Position numbers and translations under genes: made by a program
Origin: DUAL01 sp964478325
GTDB taxonomy: Bacteria; Bacteroidota; Bacteroidia; Flavobacteriales; BACL11
Direction of reading: 5' to 3'
NCBI GenBank assembly: GCA_964478325.1
Contig: CAYZIA010000014.1
Coordinates: forward strand, 1 to 23,135
DNA: 23,135 nucleotides
In this document: piece by piece, positions 16,201-23,135 of the stretch
How positions within the stretch are numbered: position 1 is the stretch's first letter
How the letters are laid out: each line of letters begins with the position of its first letter
Notes under the pieces: model-generated
What the model saw: only the letters and a program-made list of their open reading frames with translations
Databases searched by the model: none
Told to the model about the DNA's origin: nothing

Positions 16201-17694
16201 TACAAATCCTTTACTAGAAAGATTGGTAAGATAAGACTTAATCTGGGAAAGAGGATATCCAGCATGTCTAGCAAAATCTTCTACAAAGAATAATTCTTCT
16301 CCCTTATCTTTTATGTAATTTCTAATCAAAATTAGTGGATGAATTCTATCTATACCTTGTAATTGCTGATATTTAGCTTCCAAATAATTATTAGTTGATT
16401 CAAAATATACATCAGAAAAGGCGGTTCCAGGTAATGACCCAAAGAAAATCATATCATTATCAATATTCCATTCTAAAAGTTCGCAATCCATAGCTAATTG
16501 ATGATAGGTATTAATAAGCGGACTTTCAGAAACGCTATTTCTTTTTCTGTAAAGCTCCAATTTTCTTTGAGAGTTGGAATATGTAAATTTGAGAGATGAA
16601 TGATATATAGAGTCTGTATCAAAAAATATTTTTACTGCTGCCAATGGAGAAGAAATCTTATTGTTTCCAATACTAAAACGATTAGCATTTGCAATAATAA
16701 TAGGCTTACCATTTCTTTTTAATATTATTTTTGCCTCAGCATAATCACCACCATCTGCAATAAATTCTTTCCCTTTTAAAATATAACCTCCTTTGTAATC
16801 TACATCAGGGAAAATCTCAGCAATAACCACATCTTTACTTTTTGATTTAAAATACGGATAACTACTTTTCATATCATATCCTCCTACATCAATTTTATGT
16901 TTTAGATTCCCAATAATAGGTTTACTAAAAGTATATTTATTGTAGAATAAAACAGAGTCTGCATTTATCTGATCTTTTTTTAGATCAATCCTAAAATTAG
17001 CCAAAATAGCATAAACTGAATCTTCATCTAAAGCTACTTTTTGCCAATTGATTACACCTCCTTTACCTTCCCATTTATAAGTTAAAGGCCAATATCTTCC
17101 TTTTGTTTTATAAACATAGATAGTACTTCCTTTTGCTGAGCAACTTAGGTCAAATTCTTTATCAAAAGACAAAAAAGGATGTCCTAACTCTATATCAAAA
17201 ATATAATCAGTTGAAGAACAATACCAACTTGCTCCCCTAGATTCTCTAAGCATTCCAGAAGAAATAAAATTATTAGTAAAGGTAAAGTATAATATTAATC
17301 TTTTTGTGGTAGACTCTTCTAGTAAATTGTCTACTACATTTAGCCAATTAGAAAATTTTGGAATTGCACTTTGCTGATAAGCAAACTGATTGATAGTTTT
17401 TAAAAAATTAGAAAAATGAGGAATTGCCCTTAATCGTTTTTCAAGCATCTTATTAGAGATTCTAATAATCTTCTTAATACTTTTAGAGTCAAATTTTTGG
17501 GTATTTATATTTTCTTCAAACTGAGAAAAAACCCTTGACAAATCTTTATTCTTTTTGGAACTGAGAAAATCATTTATTTCTTCTAAAAATAATGGTATTT
17601 CCTCTGAAAATTCAGCCAATCTTTTCTTTTTATCTTGACTAAAACTACTGCTAAAGTAAAGAAGAAAACTTAAAAAAAGTATTGATTTTCTCAT
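13243..17694 (-). CDS. Very large exported protein of unknown function (1483 residues)
   Basis: I do not recognise a named family. The product starts with a clear signal peptide (MRKSILFLSFLLYFSSSFSQ, then DKKKRL), so it is exported. An N-terminal helical part (about 20-150) is followed by long strand-rich stretches with many short phrases such as FDGNIELRPTGLTGGG. Residues about 455-535 look like a helical, winged-helix-like segment (FARHAGYPLSQIKSYLTNLS). Residues about 1010-1180 have an OstA-like beta pattern (KGNVDVENSFKLGAKFSFKG). No type IX sorting tail is seen at the end (FIKEMEKRQ). The start at ATG 17694 is preferred to 17718: it gives a clean signal peptide and overlaps the prmA stop by ATGA. 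An envelope role, perhaps in outer-membrane assembly or lipid transport, would fit its place before plsY, but this is inference. Confidence 0.85.
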   Translation of the reverse strand: MRKSILFLSFLLYFSSSFSQDKKKRLAEFSEEIPLFLEEINDFLSSKKNKDLSRVFSQFEENINTQKFDSKSIKKIIRISNKMLEKRLRAIPHFSNFLKTINQFAYQQSAIPKFSNWLNVVDNLLEESTTKRLILYFTFTNNFISSGMLRESRGASWYCSSTDYIFDIELGHPFLSFDKEFDLSCSAKGSTIYVYKTKGRYWPLTYKWEGKGGVINWQKVALDEDSVYAILANFRIDLKKDQINADSVLFYNKYTFSKPIIGNLKHKIDVGGYDMKSSYPYFKSKSKDVVIAEIFPDVDYKGGYILKGKEFIADGGDYAEAKIILKRNGKPIIIANANRFSIGNNKISSPLAAVKIFFDTDSIYHSSLKFTYSNSQRKLELYRKRNSVSESPLINTYHQLAMDCELLEWNIDNDMIFFGSLPGTAFSDVYFESTNNYLEAKYQQLQGIDRIHPLILIRNYIKDKGEELFFVEDFARHAGYPLSQIKSYLTNLSSKGFVYYDYGEQRIKVLTKLHNYLQAKSGKGDYDVISFKSQILANNNAKMQINSALNLKTKDLNVLGVPEIILSDSQKVYMFPTGGRIIIKQNRDFVFSGQIVAGNGRFNLFGKDFYFHYDSFWVDLNKIDSVQLSVPLIPIQRDIYGDEMLTKVKTIIEAVTGDLQIDHPNNKSGLRKDSFPGYPIFRSYEDSYVYYDKKNIYDGVYNRDRVSFHLQPFEIDSLENFTGKGLWFAGTFESAGIFPIFNDTLRLQKDYSLGFKRQTPKDGFDVYGGQSKYFSEIQVSHKGIKGSGQLEYLTSNSISDNILFFPDSINLHTKQFNLLAVKEGIEFPEVKNTSTYVHFEPYKDVMNIYKKQNEFSFYDSIATFDGNIELRPTGLTGGGIMKLEKAEVISNFFIYNAVFFNADTADLVVNADNIGGIAFESKNLRTYIDLEDKIGRFYSNGEESYVQLPENQYICYIDKLKWDMQKQFLELGETSETAKGTEFVSSHPLQDSLSFFAKTAYYSLKDYIIHAGGVAKIEVADATIFPDSGKVVVEKKAKIRTLENVTVKANNLTEYHIFKNASITILSKNQYQGSGEYTYKDELNKEQKIFLNEIKVNENIITTAKGNVDVENSFKLGAKFSFKGNVNLISEDKYLTFDGYFKIDHECSFMPIEWVRFTSEIAPDNIILELDSVVVNDDDERLTAGLIMATDSTNIYSTFLNRKKRNMDVELISASYFLYYDKDELAFVVSGYDTLSNVFRLYDKKCKTKGNGLMDLGISLGRIDIETAGFVEHNILSDKEELRLFFLLDFFFSEKALEIMAEDIFLSPGIENFDFESEFYGKTLGRIVGKEETEMLLLDMETRGEFVEFPDDLNHTFSFTDLQLKWDKKEKSFISEGSIGLGSMGEYQLNSYLNDSYIKIKKGRNNDILTIFLVTESYEYYYFNYKSGVMRARSSNPAFNESIQELGEGKRKAPHKGGIPAFRYQIAPEQSVDRFIKEMEKRQ

Positions 17695-18518
17695 TTTTGT
17701 AAATGCAATAATAACCAATTATCCTTTTGTGTCTTCATTTGAAAATTTAGATTTAGTGTTTCTATTTTCGATAAAATTAAAGATTCATCATCAGTATAAA
17801 AACCACTTAACAACATATCCCCTCCAGAATTTAACAAAGCAGAATAGATCTCTATCTCTTTTAGAATTATATTCCTATTTATATTCGCTAAAATAACATC
17901 AAACCTCTTATTTTCTATATTGGAAACATCACCGATCTCAAAACTTATTCTATTGCAATTATTAAGTTTCTTATTCTCTTTTGCATTCTCAAAAGCCCAA
18001 TTATCAATATCAAGTCCTACTATATTCCTTGCTCCTAACTTTTCTGATAAAATCGAAAGCACACCAGTTCCACTTCCAATATCAAGAATATTCTTATTTA
18101 CAAGATCTAAATTAAACATCTTATTCATCATTAAAAAAGTAGTAGCATGACACCCTGTTCCAAAAGACATTTTTGGTGTAATGATGATCTCGAATTCTAT
18201 ATCAATTGGTTGGTGAAAACTAGCGCGTACAATACACTTTTCATTGATGATTACAGGCTGAAAACTACTCTCCCATTTAAAATTCCAGTTTTGTTGCTTA
18301 ATTTCTGTGATTTTAAAACTAAAATCTACTTTATTTTTTAAAATCGAGAAAGCATTATTCAGTAAATCTTCATTGAATGATTTTTTCTGAATATAAGCTT
18401 GTAAACCATATTCTGTTTCTTGATAACTTTCAAACTCAATTTCATTTAATTTTGCCGTGATAATATCAGTAAAAGGACTCTTCTCAGATAAAGAGATATC
18501 AATTTCTATATAATTCAT
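17691..18518 (-). CDS. prmA: Ribosomal protein L11 methyltransferase PrmA
   Basis: PrmA trimethylates lysines of ribosomal protein L11 using S-adenosylmethionine. The 275-residue protein has an N-terminal substrate-recognition domain (1-90, with the NWNFKWESSFQPV segment), then a linker, then the methyltransferase domain: KMSFGTGCHATTFLMM (116-131), motif I NILDIGSGTGVLSI (143-156), GLDIDNWAFENAKEN and DVILANINRNII, the PrmA-type NIxx motif. It overlaps tpiA by one base (TAATG) and the next gene by four (ATGA), so it is coupled on both sides. With prmC at the other end of the window, both translation-related protein methyltransferases are present, but this is probably coincidental. Confidence 0.96.
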   Translation of the reverse strand: MNYIEIDISLSEKSPFTDIITAKLNEIEFESYQETEYGLQAYIQKKSFNEDLLNNAFSILKNKVDFSFKITEIKQQNWNFKWESSFQPVIINEKCIVRASFHQPIDIEFEIIITPKMSFGTGCHATTFLMMNKMFNLDLVNKNILDIGSGTGVLSILSEKLGARNIVGLDIDNWAFENAKENKKLNNCNRISFEIGDVSNIENKRFDVILANINRNIILKEIEIYSALLNSGGDMLLSGFYTDDESLILSKIETLNLNFQMKTQKDNWLLLHLQK

Positions 18519-19273
18519 TAAAATGAATTGATAATTGACAGAAAATCATCTGACTTTAAAGATGCTCCTCCAATTAATCCTCCATCAATGTCCGTTTGAG
18601 AGAATAACTCTTTCGCATTTGTTGGTTTGCAACTTCCTCCATATAAAATAGAAGTATTCTCAGCAATCTCACTTCCATATCTTTCGTTTAAAAAATTCCG
18701 AATAAATTGATGCATATCTTGGGCTTGTTCACTTGTTGCAGTAATCCCAGTTCCTATCGCCCAAATGGGTTCGTAAGCAATCACAATATTCGCAAATTCT
18801 TTTACTGATAAATGGAATAACCCTTCTGAGAGTTGCTTTTTTATCCACTCAAAATGTATCTCATCTTTTCTTTGTCTTAAACTTTCTCCACAACAAAAGA
18901 TTACTTTTAAATTATTAGCTAATGCTCTATTTACTTTTTCAGCCAAATCTGCATTTGTTTCTGTAAAATATTCTCTTCTTTCCGAATGACCAATTATTAC
19001 ATAATCTCCATTTGATGAGCTAATCATTTGAGATGAAACTTCTCCAGTAAAAGCTCCTTTCTCTTCTTTACTACAATTTTGTGCTGCAACTTTTACATTT
19101 TCAAAATCACTACACATTTTTGCTATTTTAAATAAATACAAAAAAGAGGGAGCAAATACAACTTCAGTGTTAACATACTTTGACATTTGGCTTAAAATAT
19201 CTGAAACCAAAACCAAAGCTTCCTCTTGTTTAAGATTCATTTTCCAATTTCCAGCTACAATATTTTTTCTCAT
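18518..19273 (-). CDS. tpiA: Triosephosphate isomerase
   Basis: TpiA interconverts glyceraldehyde-3-phosphate and dihydroxyacetone phosphate in glycolysis and gluconeogenesis. The 251-residue protein has all catalytic residues: K11 in GNWKMN, H96 in GHSERREYF and E168 in AYEPIWAIGTG, plus the phosphate-binding YGGSCKPTNA and GGLIGGASL loops. The start at 19273 follows the permease gene by four bases, and its stop codon shares one base with the prmA start, so it is in the middle of the long operon. Confidence 0.98.
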   Translation of the reverse strand: MRKNIVAGNWKMNLKQEEALVLVSDILSQMSKYVNTEVVFAPSFLYLFKIAKMCSDFENVKVAAQNCSKEEKGAFTGEVSSQMISSSNGDYVIIGHSERREYFTETNADLAEKVNRALANNLKVIFCCGESLRQRKDEIHFEWIKKQLSEGLFHLSVKEFANIVIAYEPIWAIGTGITATSEQAQDMHQFIRNFLNERYGSEIAENTSILYGGSCKPTNAKELFSQTDIDGGLIGGASLKSDDFLSIINSF

Positions 19274-19277
19274 AATA

Positions 19278-20354
19278 TTATGTAATTCTAATTCTTGGAT
19301 CTAAAATTCTGTAAATAATATCTACCACTATATTTATAACAACAAATATAGTAGCAATAAATAAAACAGCCCCCATCACAACTGGCAAATCTAAATTATT
19401 AAGAGCATCTACTATTTCCTTACCTATTCCATTCCATGCAAAAATATATTCTACAAATACTGCACCAGCAAGCATCGATGCAAACCAACCAGAAACTGCC
19501 GTTATCACAGGATTAAGAGCATTACGTAATCCATGCCTGAAAAGAACTATAAATTTACTCAAACCCTTAGCCGTCGCTGTTCTCATATAATCCATTCTCA
19601 GCACATCTAAAAGAGAGTTTCTGGTAAGTTGTACGATTACAGAAAGTGGTCTAATACCCAAAGTAATGGAAGGTAAAATCAAATTTCTCAAATTAATAAA
19701 CTCCCCTCTTCCATAATTATCAACTTCATACAAACTACCCGTCATGGATAATCCTGTGATATCGGCAAGCAAGAAACCAAAGATCCAAGCAAACAAAATA
19801 GCTGAGAAAAAAGAAGGAACAGACATACCTAAAACAGAAAAGAACAAAACCAACCTGTCTAGTAAAGAATCCTTAAGAATAGCTGAAAGGACTCCTAATA
19901 ATATCCCAATAAAAAGCGCTAGGCAAATGGAAGTGAAAGCCAAAACAAAAGTATTTGGAAAAGTATCTGTAATTACGGAAGTTACAGATTTCCCTCTTTT
20001 TACAAAGGATTCTCTAAGATAAGGATACTTAAGAACAATTGCTGAGTTTTGGGTTTCAAAAATAGAAGTATAATTGTATTTTTCTGATTCTATAAAATGA
20101 AAAGCATCTTTATTTTTGCTGTGAAAAGAAAATGGTGATAAATCATTTAAATACAAAAAATATTGCTCAACAATGGGTTTGTCAAATCCATATTTTTGTT
20201 TCAGCATTAAAAGTTGTTCGGAATCCTCTCTTTGATCAAGCATCATTCTAGCAGGGTCACCAGGTAAAACATTAAACAAAAAGAAAACCAAAGTAAGCAC
20301 ACCCCAAAGAACCAATAGACTATAAGTAATTTTCTTTATTATAAATTGAAACAC
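19278..20354 (-). CDS. ABC transporter permease, DppB/OppB type
   Basis: A 358-residue inner-membrane permease of the peptide/nickel ABC transporter class. The first helix (KKITYSLLVLWGVLTLVFFLF) and GDPARMMLDQR are characteristic of DppB-type proteins, followed by five more helices and the EAA-type cytoplasmic loop DYMRTATAKGLSKFIVLFRH with GLRNALNPVI. The family usually has a second permease, two ATPases and a binding protein, but none is nearby, so it may pair with components encoded elsewhere. The start codon is GTG at 20354, three bases after the upstream stop; the next methionine falls after the first membrane helix and would delete it, so GTG is preferred. A gene of this kind between BT_3928 and tpiA is, from memory, common in Flavobacteriales. 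Confidence 0.92.
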   Translation of the reverse strand: MFQFIIKKITYSLLVLWGVLTLVFFLFNVLPGDPARMMLDQREDSEQLLMLKQKYGFDKPIVEQYFLYLNDLSPFSFHSKNKDAFHFIESEKYNYTSIFETQNSAIVLKYPYLRESFVKRGKSVTSVITDTFPNTFVLAFTSICLALFIGILLGVLSAILKDSLLDRLVLFFSVLGMSVPSFFSAILFAWIFGFLLADITGLSMTGSLYEVDNYGRGEFINLRNLILPSITLGIRPLSVIVQLTRNSLLDVLRMDYMRTATAKGLSKFIVLFRHGLRNALNPVITAVSGWFASMLAGAVFVEYIFAWNGIGKEIVDALNNLDLPVVMGAVLFIATIFVVINIVVDIIYRILDPRIRIT

Positions 20355-20357
20355 AAC

Positions 20358-21458
20358 TTAATTTGTAAGATCTGTTATAGATGGAAAATCATTAAAATGC
20401 CATTTATCTGTAATTGTTCCTTCTTCAACTTTTACTAATCCAGGATTGGATCGAATGATTGTTTTTAAAGTTGTTTCATCCGTAAAATGATAGGAAAACT
20501 TAATATTGTTTTCATAGCAAAATTCATCAATCAATTTATCAGAAGAAGCAGAAATCGCAACAAAAGTAATTCCCTTTTTTTTACAAGCGAAAAACAAATC
20601 ACTGAGGCCTTTGCTAGCATCCTCATCTGATTTTTGAATATTGTAGGCAATTACTAAATATGCCTTTTTTACAGACAAAATAGAGTCCGTAATATCCACC
20701 CCATCTTTAGAAATAGAGAAATCATGAATAGGAGGCTCATATCCTTTTTGAACAAGTCTCGTTTCTCTATCCATATATTTTGCCCCTTCTATTTTCCATG
20801 GCTCTTGCTCGGTTAGAAATTTCTTCTTTTCTCCATTTATTTCATAGTACCAAATATCTTCGAATATATCTTGGGGTGCATCTTCTGGAATCAACATTCC
20901 TTCTAAAATATTTTCTCCAATTGCATAAGGTCTGAAATCTTTGCTGGGTAAATGCGAATAAGTATTCCAGACAAAAGAGATACATAATATTAACACAAAA
21001 ATATTAATTATATTTTCTACTTTTTTAGTAAAATATACTTGTAATTTATTTTGGTTCTTAAATATTATTATGATAAGAAATAGTAAGACTACATCCTTGT
21101 AAAAAGATTCCCAAGGTGTCAATTTTAAGGCATCTCCAAAACAACCACAATCAGTTACTTTATTGAAATAAGCCGAATAAAAGGTAAGAAAAGTGAAAAA
21201 TAGAATCATTAAAAGCAAACTCCAAGTAGTAAATTTTATTCGACTTCCAATAAGTAACATTACTCCTAGTAGTATCTCAGAAATACAAATACTTACTGCA
21301 AATATTAAAGCAAAAGAGGTAAGATATTCAATACCAAAAACTTCAAAATACTCTCCTAATTTGTAAGAAAAACCTATTGTGTCATTAGCTTTTATCAGCC
21401 CTGAAATAATAAATAAAAGACTAACTATTAATCTTGAGATATATATTAAAATTTTCAT
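20358..21458 (-). CDS. BT_3928-type DoxX/MauE membrane protein with thioredoxin-like C-terminus
   Basis: The 366-residue protein has four or five N-terminal helices (residues about 1-165) of the DoxX/MauE type, with the family motif TDCGCFGDALKLTPWESFYKD (cysteines 104 and 106) lying just after a helix. Its C-terminal part (about 240-366: AYLVIAYNIQKSDEDASK, FVAISASSDKLIDEF, FHFTDETTLKTIIRSNPG-like segments) resembles a peroxiredoxin/thioredoxin fold but lacks a CxxC motif, so it is unlikely to act as a simple disulfide reductase. Its activity is unknown; a role in envelope redox or electron supply is plausible. The start ATG overlaps the DUF1599 stop by four bases (ATGA). Confidence 0.85.
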   Translation of the reverse strand: MKILIYISRLIVSLLFIISGLIKANDTIGFSYKLGEYFEVFGIEYLTSFALIFAVSICISEILLGVMLLIGSRIKFTTWSLLLMILFFTFLTFYSAYFNKVTDCGCFGDALKLTPWESFYKDVVLLFLIIIIFKNQNKLQVYFTKKVENIINIFVLILCISFVWNTYSHLPSKDFRPYAIGENILEGMLIPEDAPQDIFEDIWYYEINGEKKKFLTEQEPWKIEGAKYMDRETRLVQKGYEPPIHDFSISKDGVDITDSILSVKKAYLVIAYNIQKSDEDASKGLSDLFFACKKKGITFVAISASSDKLIDEFCYENNIKFSYHFTDETTLKTIIRSNPGLVKVEEGTITDKWHFNDFPSITDLTN

Positions 21459-21991
21459 TTTATTTTGATTAAAGCAAAAACAGCATAATTTATCATATCC
21501 AAATAATTAGCATCAATTCCTTCAGAAATCAGTGTCTCCCCTTCATTATTCTCAATCTGTTTTACACGCAAAAGTTTTTGTAAAATAAGATCCGTTAGTG
21601 AGCTAATTCGCATCTCTTTCCATGCTTCTCCATAATCATGATTCTTATCAGACATTAATTTCTTTGCCTGATTAGAATACTGAGAAAACATACCCATTGC
21701 AGTGGAAAAAGAAAGTTCTTCTGCGTGTTCGGATACTCCTAATTCTATCTGAATTAAGCCAATAATAGAATAATTGATAATTCCAATATATTCATTGCTA
21801 ATATCTTCTCTTACTTTTTGTCTTCCCTTTTCGTCAATGCTTCTTATCCTTTGCGCTTTGATAAAAATTTGGTCTGTTAGGGAACTAATTCTAAGAATTC
21901 TCCATGCCGTTCCATAATCTTTTAGTTTTTTTGCAAAAATGTCCTCACAATTTTCTATTATTGACTCGTATTGCGTAATTGTTTTTTTCAT
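21455..21991 (-). CDS. DUF1599 domain protein with internal duplication
   Basis: The 178-residue protein is made of two related halves. Residues about 23-83 carry DYGTAWRILRISSLTD and later YIGIINYSIIGLIQI; residues about 115-176 carry DYGEAWKEMRISSLTD and later YLDMINYAVFALIKI. This is the arrangement of DUF1599, a Bacteroidota family often found beside folP. Its biochemical role is unknown; the all-alpha pattern and conserved acidic and aromatic residues recall MazG-type nucleotide enzymes, but the EExxE motif is not seen. It is the first gene of the long minus-strand operon and is divergent from folP. Confidence 0.88.
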   Translation of the reverse strand: MKKTITQYESIIENCEDIFAKKLKDYGTAWRILRISSLTDQIFIKAQRIRSIDEKGRQKVREDISNEYIGIINYSIIGLIQIELGVSEHAEELSFSTAMGMFSQYSNQAKKLMSDKNHDYGEAWKEMRISSLTDLILQKLLRVKQIENNEGETLISEGIDANYLDMINYAVFALIKIK

Positions 21992-22016
21992 TAGATTTTA
22001 TAATATTCTAATAAGC

Positions 22017-22024
22017 CAAAAATA
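22017..22024 (-). promoter_or_regulatory. Candidate -7 box for the DUF1599-clpS operon
   Basis: TATTTTTG on the minus strand matches TAnnTTTG and ends 25 bases before the ATG at 21991. It lies in the 45-base divergent gap with folP and would drive the eight-gene operon. No -33 TTG at the usual distance is seen. Confidence 0.45.
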
Positions 22025-22036
22025 CATCTTTTCCAA

Positions 22037-22873
22037 ATGAATACTTTTAATATAGAAGGTAAAATACTCGATTTATCAACAGCAAAAGTAATGGGAATAC
22101 TTAATATTACTACTGACTCTTTTTTTGACGGAGGAGAATGCCTTACCAAAAATAAAATACTTGACAAATGCAAAAAAATGCTTTTAGAAGGTGCCTCCAT
22201 TATTGATGTTGGTGCGCAATCTTCAAGGCCAGGAGCTAAACCTGTTGATTTTGAAATTGAAAAAAAACGATTACTTACAGCCATATCATACATAAAACAA
22301 TATTTTCCTGATATTATTATTTCTGTGGATACTTACAATGCTGAAATTGCCAGAACTTGTTTAATAAATGGAGCGGATATAATTAACGATATCTCAGGAG
22401 GAGAAATGGATAAGGAAATGTTTGAAACAATAGTAGATTTAAATGCTCCTTATATTATGATGCATATGCAAGGTACACCTGAGGTAATGCAAGAAGATCC
22501 ACAATACAAAAATGTAGTAGATGATATTTTGATTTTTTTTGAAAAAAAGATCAAGCAATTGAAAAATAAAGGATTTCAAAAAATAATAATTGATCCTGGT
22601 TTTGGTTTTGGGAAAAATTTACAACATAATTATCAGTTATTAAATAATTTAGAGAAATTCAAAAAATACGGATTTCCAATTACAGTTGGTATATCAAGAA
22701 AGTCAATGATATATAGTATACTAGATACAAAAGCAGAATATGCACTAAATGGAACAACAATAGCAAATGTAGTAGCATTACAAAATGGTGCAAATATTTT
22801 GAGAGTTCATGATGTAAAACAAGCAGTGGAATGTATTAAAATTGTTAATTTCGCCAAAAGTTGTAAAAAATGA
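22037..22873 (+). CDS. folP: Dihydropteroate synthase
   Basis: FolP joins p-aminobenzoate to dihydropterin pyrophosphate in folate synthesis and is the sulfonamide target. The 278-residue protein has the typical motifs: MGILNITTDSFFDGG (19-33), the pABA-binding DVGAQSSRPGAKP, DIINDISGGEMD, MHMQGTPEVMQ and DPGFGFGKNLQHNY, then GISRKSMI and the final RVHDVKQAVE. The start at 22037 follows a 45-base divergent gap with DUF1599. It overlaps the c-di-AMP synthase gene by four bases (ATGA). Confidence 0.97.
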   Translation: MNTFNIEGKILDLSTAKVMGILNITTDSFFDGGECLTKNKILDKCKKMLLEGASIIDVGAQSSRPGAKPVDFEIEKKRLLTAISYIKQYFPDIIISVDTYNAEIARTCLINGADIINDISGGEMDKEMFETIVDLNAPYIMMHMQGTPEVMQEDPQYKNVVDDILIFFEKKIKQLKNKGFQKIIIDPGFGFGKNLQHNYQLLNNLEKFKKYGFPITVGISRKSMIYSILDTKAEYALNGTTIANVVALQNGANILRVHDVKQAVECIKIVNFAKSCKK

Positions 22874-23135
22874 ATTTATTTGATTTCATAGAATTCGATC
22901 TCATAAGTATTTTTGATATTGTATTAGTTGCTATTCTGATCTATCAATTATACAAATTGGTAAAAGGGACAGTGGCAATCAATATCTTTATTGGTCTCAC
23001 TTCTATCTATTTGCTTTGGAAATTGGTAGATGCCATTCATATGGAGCTTTTAAGTGAGATTTTAGGACAATTTATTGGGGTTGGCGTAATTATATTAGTT
23101 ATAGTTTTTCAACAAGAACTCAGAAAGTTTCTAAT
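22870..23135 (+). CDS. cdaA: Diadenylate cyclase CdaA (partial, C-terminus outside window)
   Basis: The first 88 codons are present. They read MNLFDFIEFDLISIFDIVLVA, then three membrane helices, including IYQLYKLVKGTVAINIFIGL, and end with FQQELRKFL, the junction to the catalytic DisA_N domain in CdaA proteins. The family makes the second messenger c-di-AMP from two ATP, with roles in osmotic and cell-wall control. The catalytic DGA and RHR motifs lie beyond the right edge, so activity cannot be checked. The overlap with folP and this gene order are usual in Bacteroidota. Confidence 0.9.
   Translation, partial: MNLFDFIEFDLISIFDIVLVAILIYQLYKLVKGTVAINIFIGLTSIYLLWKLVDAIHMELLSEILGQFIGVGVIILVIVFQQELRKFL

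Noticed and set aside
17695..17718. Upstream start of the large exported protein at 17718
   Set aside because: It would put eight extra residues before the signal peptide and deepen the overlap with prmA, while ATG 17694 gives an exact ATGA overlap.
21991..22293. Minus-strand open frame of 100 codons under folP
   Set aside because: It is antisense to the conserved N-terminal part of folP and has no recognisable features.

Overview
The window looks like a chromosomal housekeeping region from a member of the Bacteroidota, most likely the order Flavobacteriales. The evidence is a strongly AT-rich composition, the near absence of Shine-Dalgarno sequences, repeated TAnnTTTG boxes (the -7 element of Bacteroidota promoters) in front of transcription units, a type IX secretion sorting tail on one protein, an SPI-type lipobox on another, and families largely confined to this phylum (DUF6913, DUF1599, BT_3928-type DoxX protein). 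No mobile element, CRISPR array, phage gene or defence gene was seen.

Layout. (1) Positions 1-3851, minus strand: prmC (broken), a PPC/DUF296 protein, ligA and the start of a DUF6913 protein, tightly packed. (2) 3886-5747, plus strand: ribD and an EamA transporter overlapping by four bases. (3) 5770-8093, minus strand: two secreted beta-propeller-like proteins, one lipoprotein and one type IX cargo. (4) 8176-10423, minus strand: HMG-CoA lyase, quinone-dependent dihydroorotate dehydrogenase (pyrD) and a small XRE regulator. (5) A 344-base intergenic region with phased repeats, then a ZIP metal transporter and smpB on the plus strand, with smpB nearly touching a convergent tRNA-Arg(ACG). (6) 12309-21991, minus strand: one long operon in transcription order DUF1599, BT_3928-type protein, ABC permease, tpiA, prmA, a 1483-residue secreted protein of unknown function, plsY and clpS. 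(7) 22037-23135, plus strand: folP overlapping the start of the c-di-AMP synthase gene cdaA.

Many genes are translationally coupled through ATGA or TAATG overlaps: ligA/DUF6913, ribD/EamA, DUF1599/BT_3928, tpiA/prmA, prmA/large protein and folP/cdaA. Three annotated starts need care. The ZIP gene should start at ATG 10768, not at an upstream TTG that lies inside its own promoter box. The large secreted protein should start at ATG 17694, giving a clean signal peptide and an ATGA overlap with prmA. The ABC permease starts with GTG.

The most striking anomaly is inside prmC. Between its N-terminal and C-terminal parts lies a block of about 150 bases which, on the opposite strand, reads as an internal piece of a BioF-type (8-amino-7-oxononanoate synthase) enzyme, followed by ten Ns. 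It is close to one short-read length, abuts an assembly gap and has no mobile-element ends, so I favour an assembly chimera over a biological insertion. I found no convincing new biological system. The best candidate for uncharacterised biology is the 1483-residue exported protein inside the prmA-plsY operon, followed by the phased repeats beside the XRE gene and the very short spacing between promoter box and start codon at prmC, ribD and smpB.
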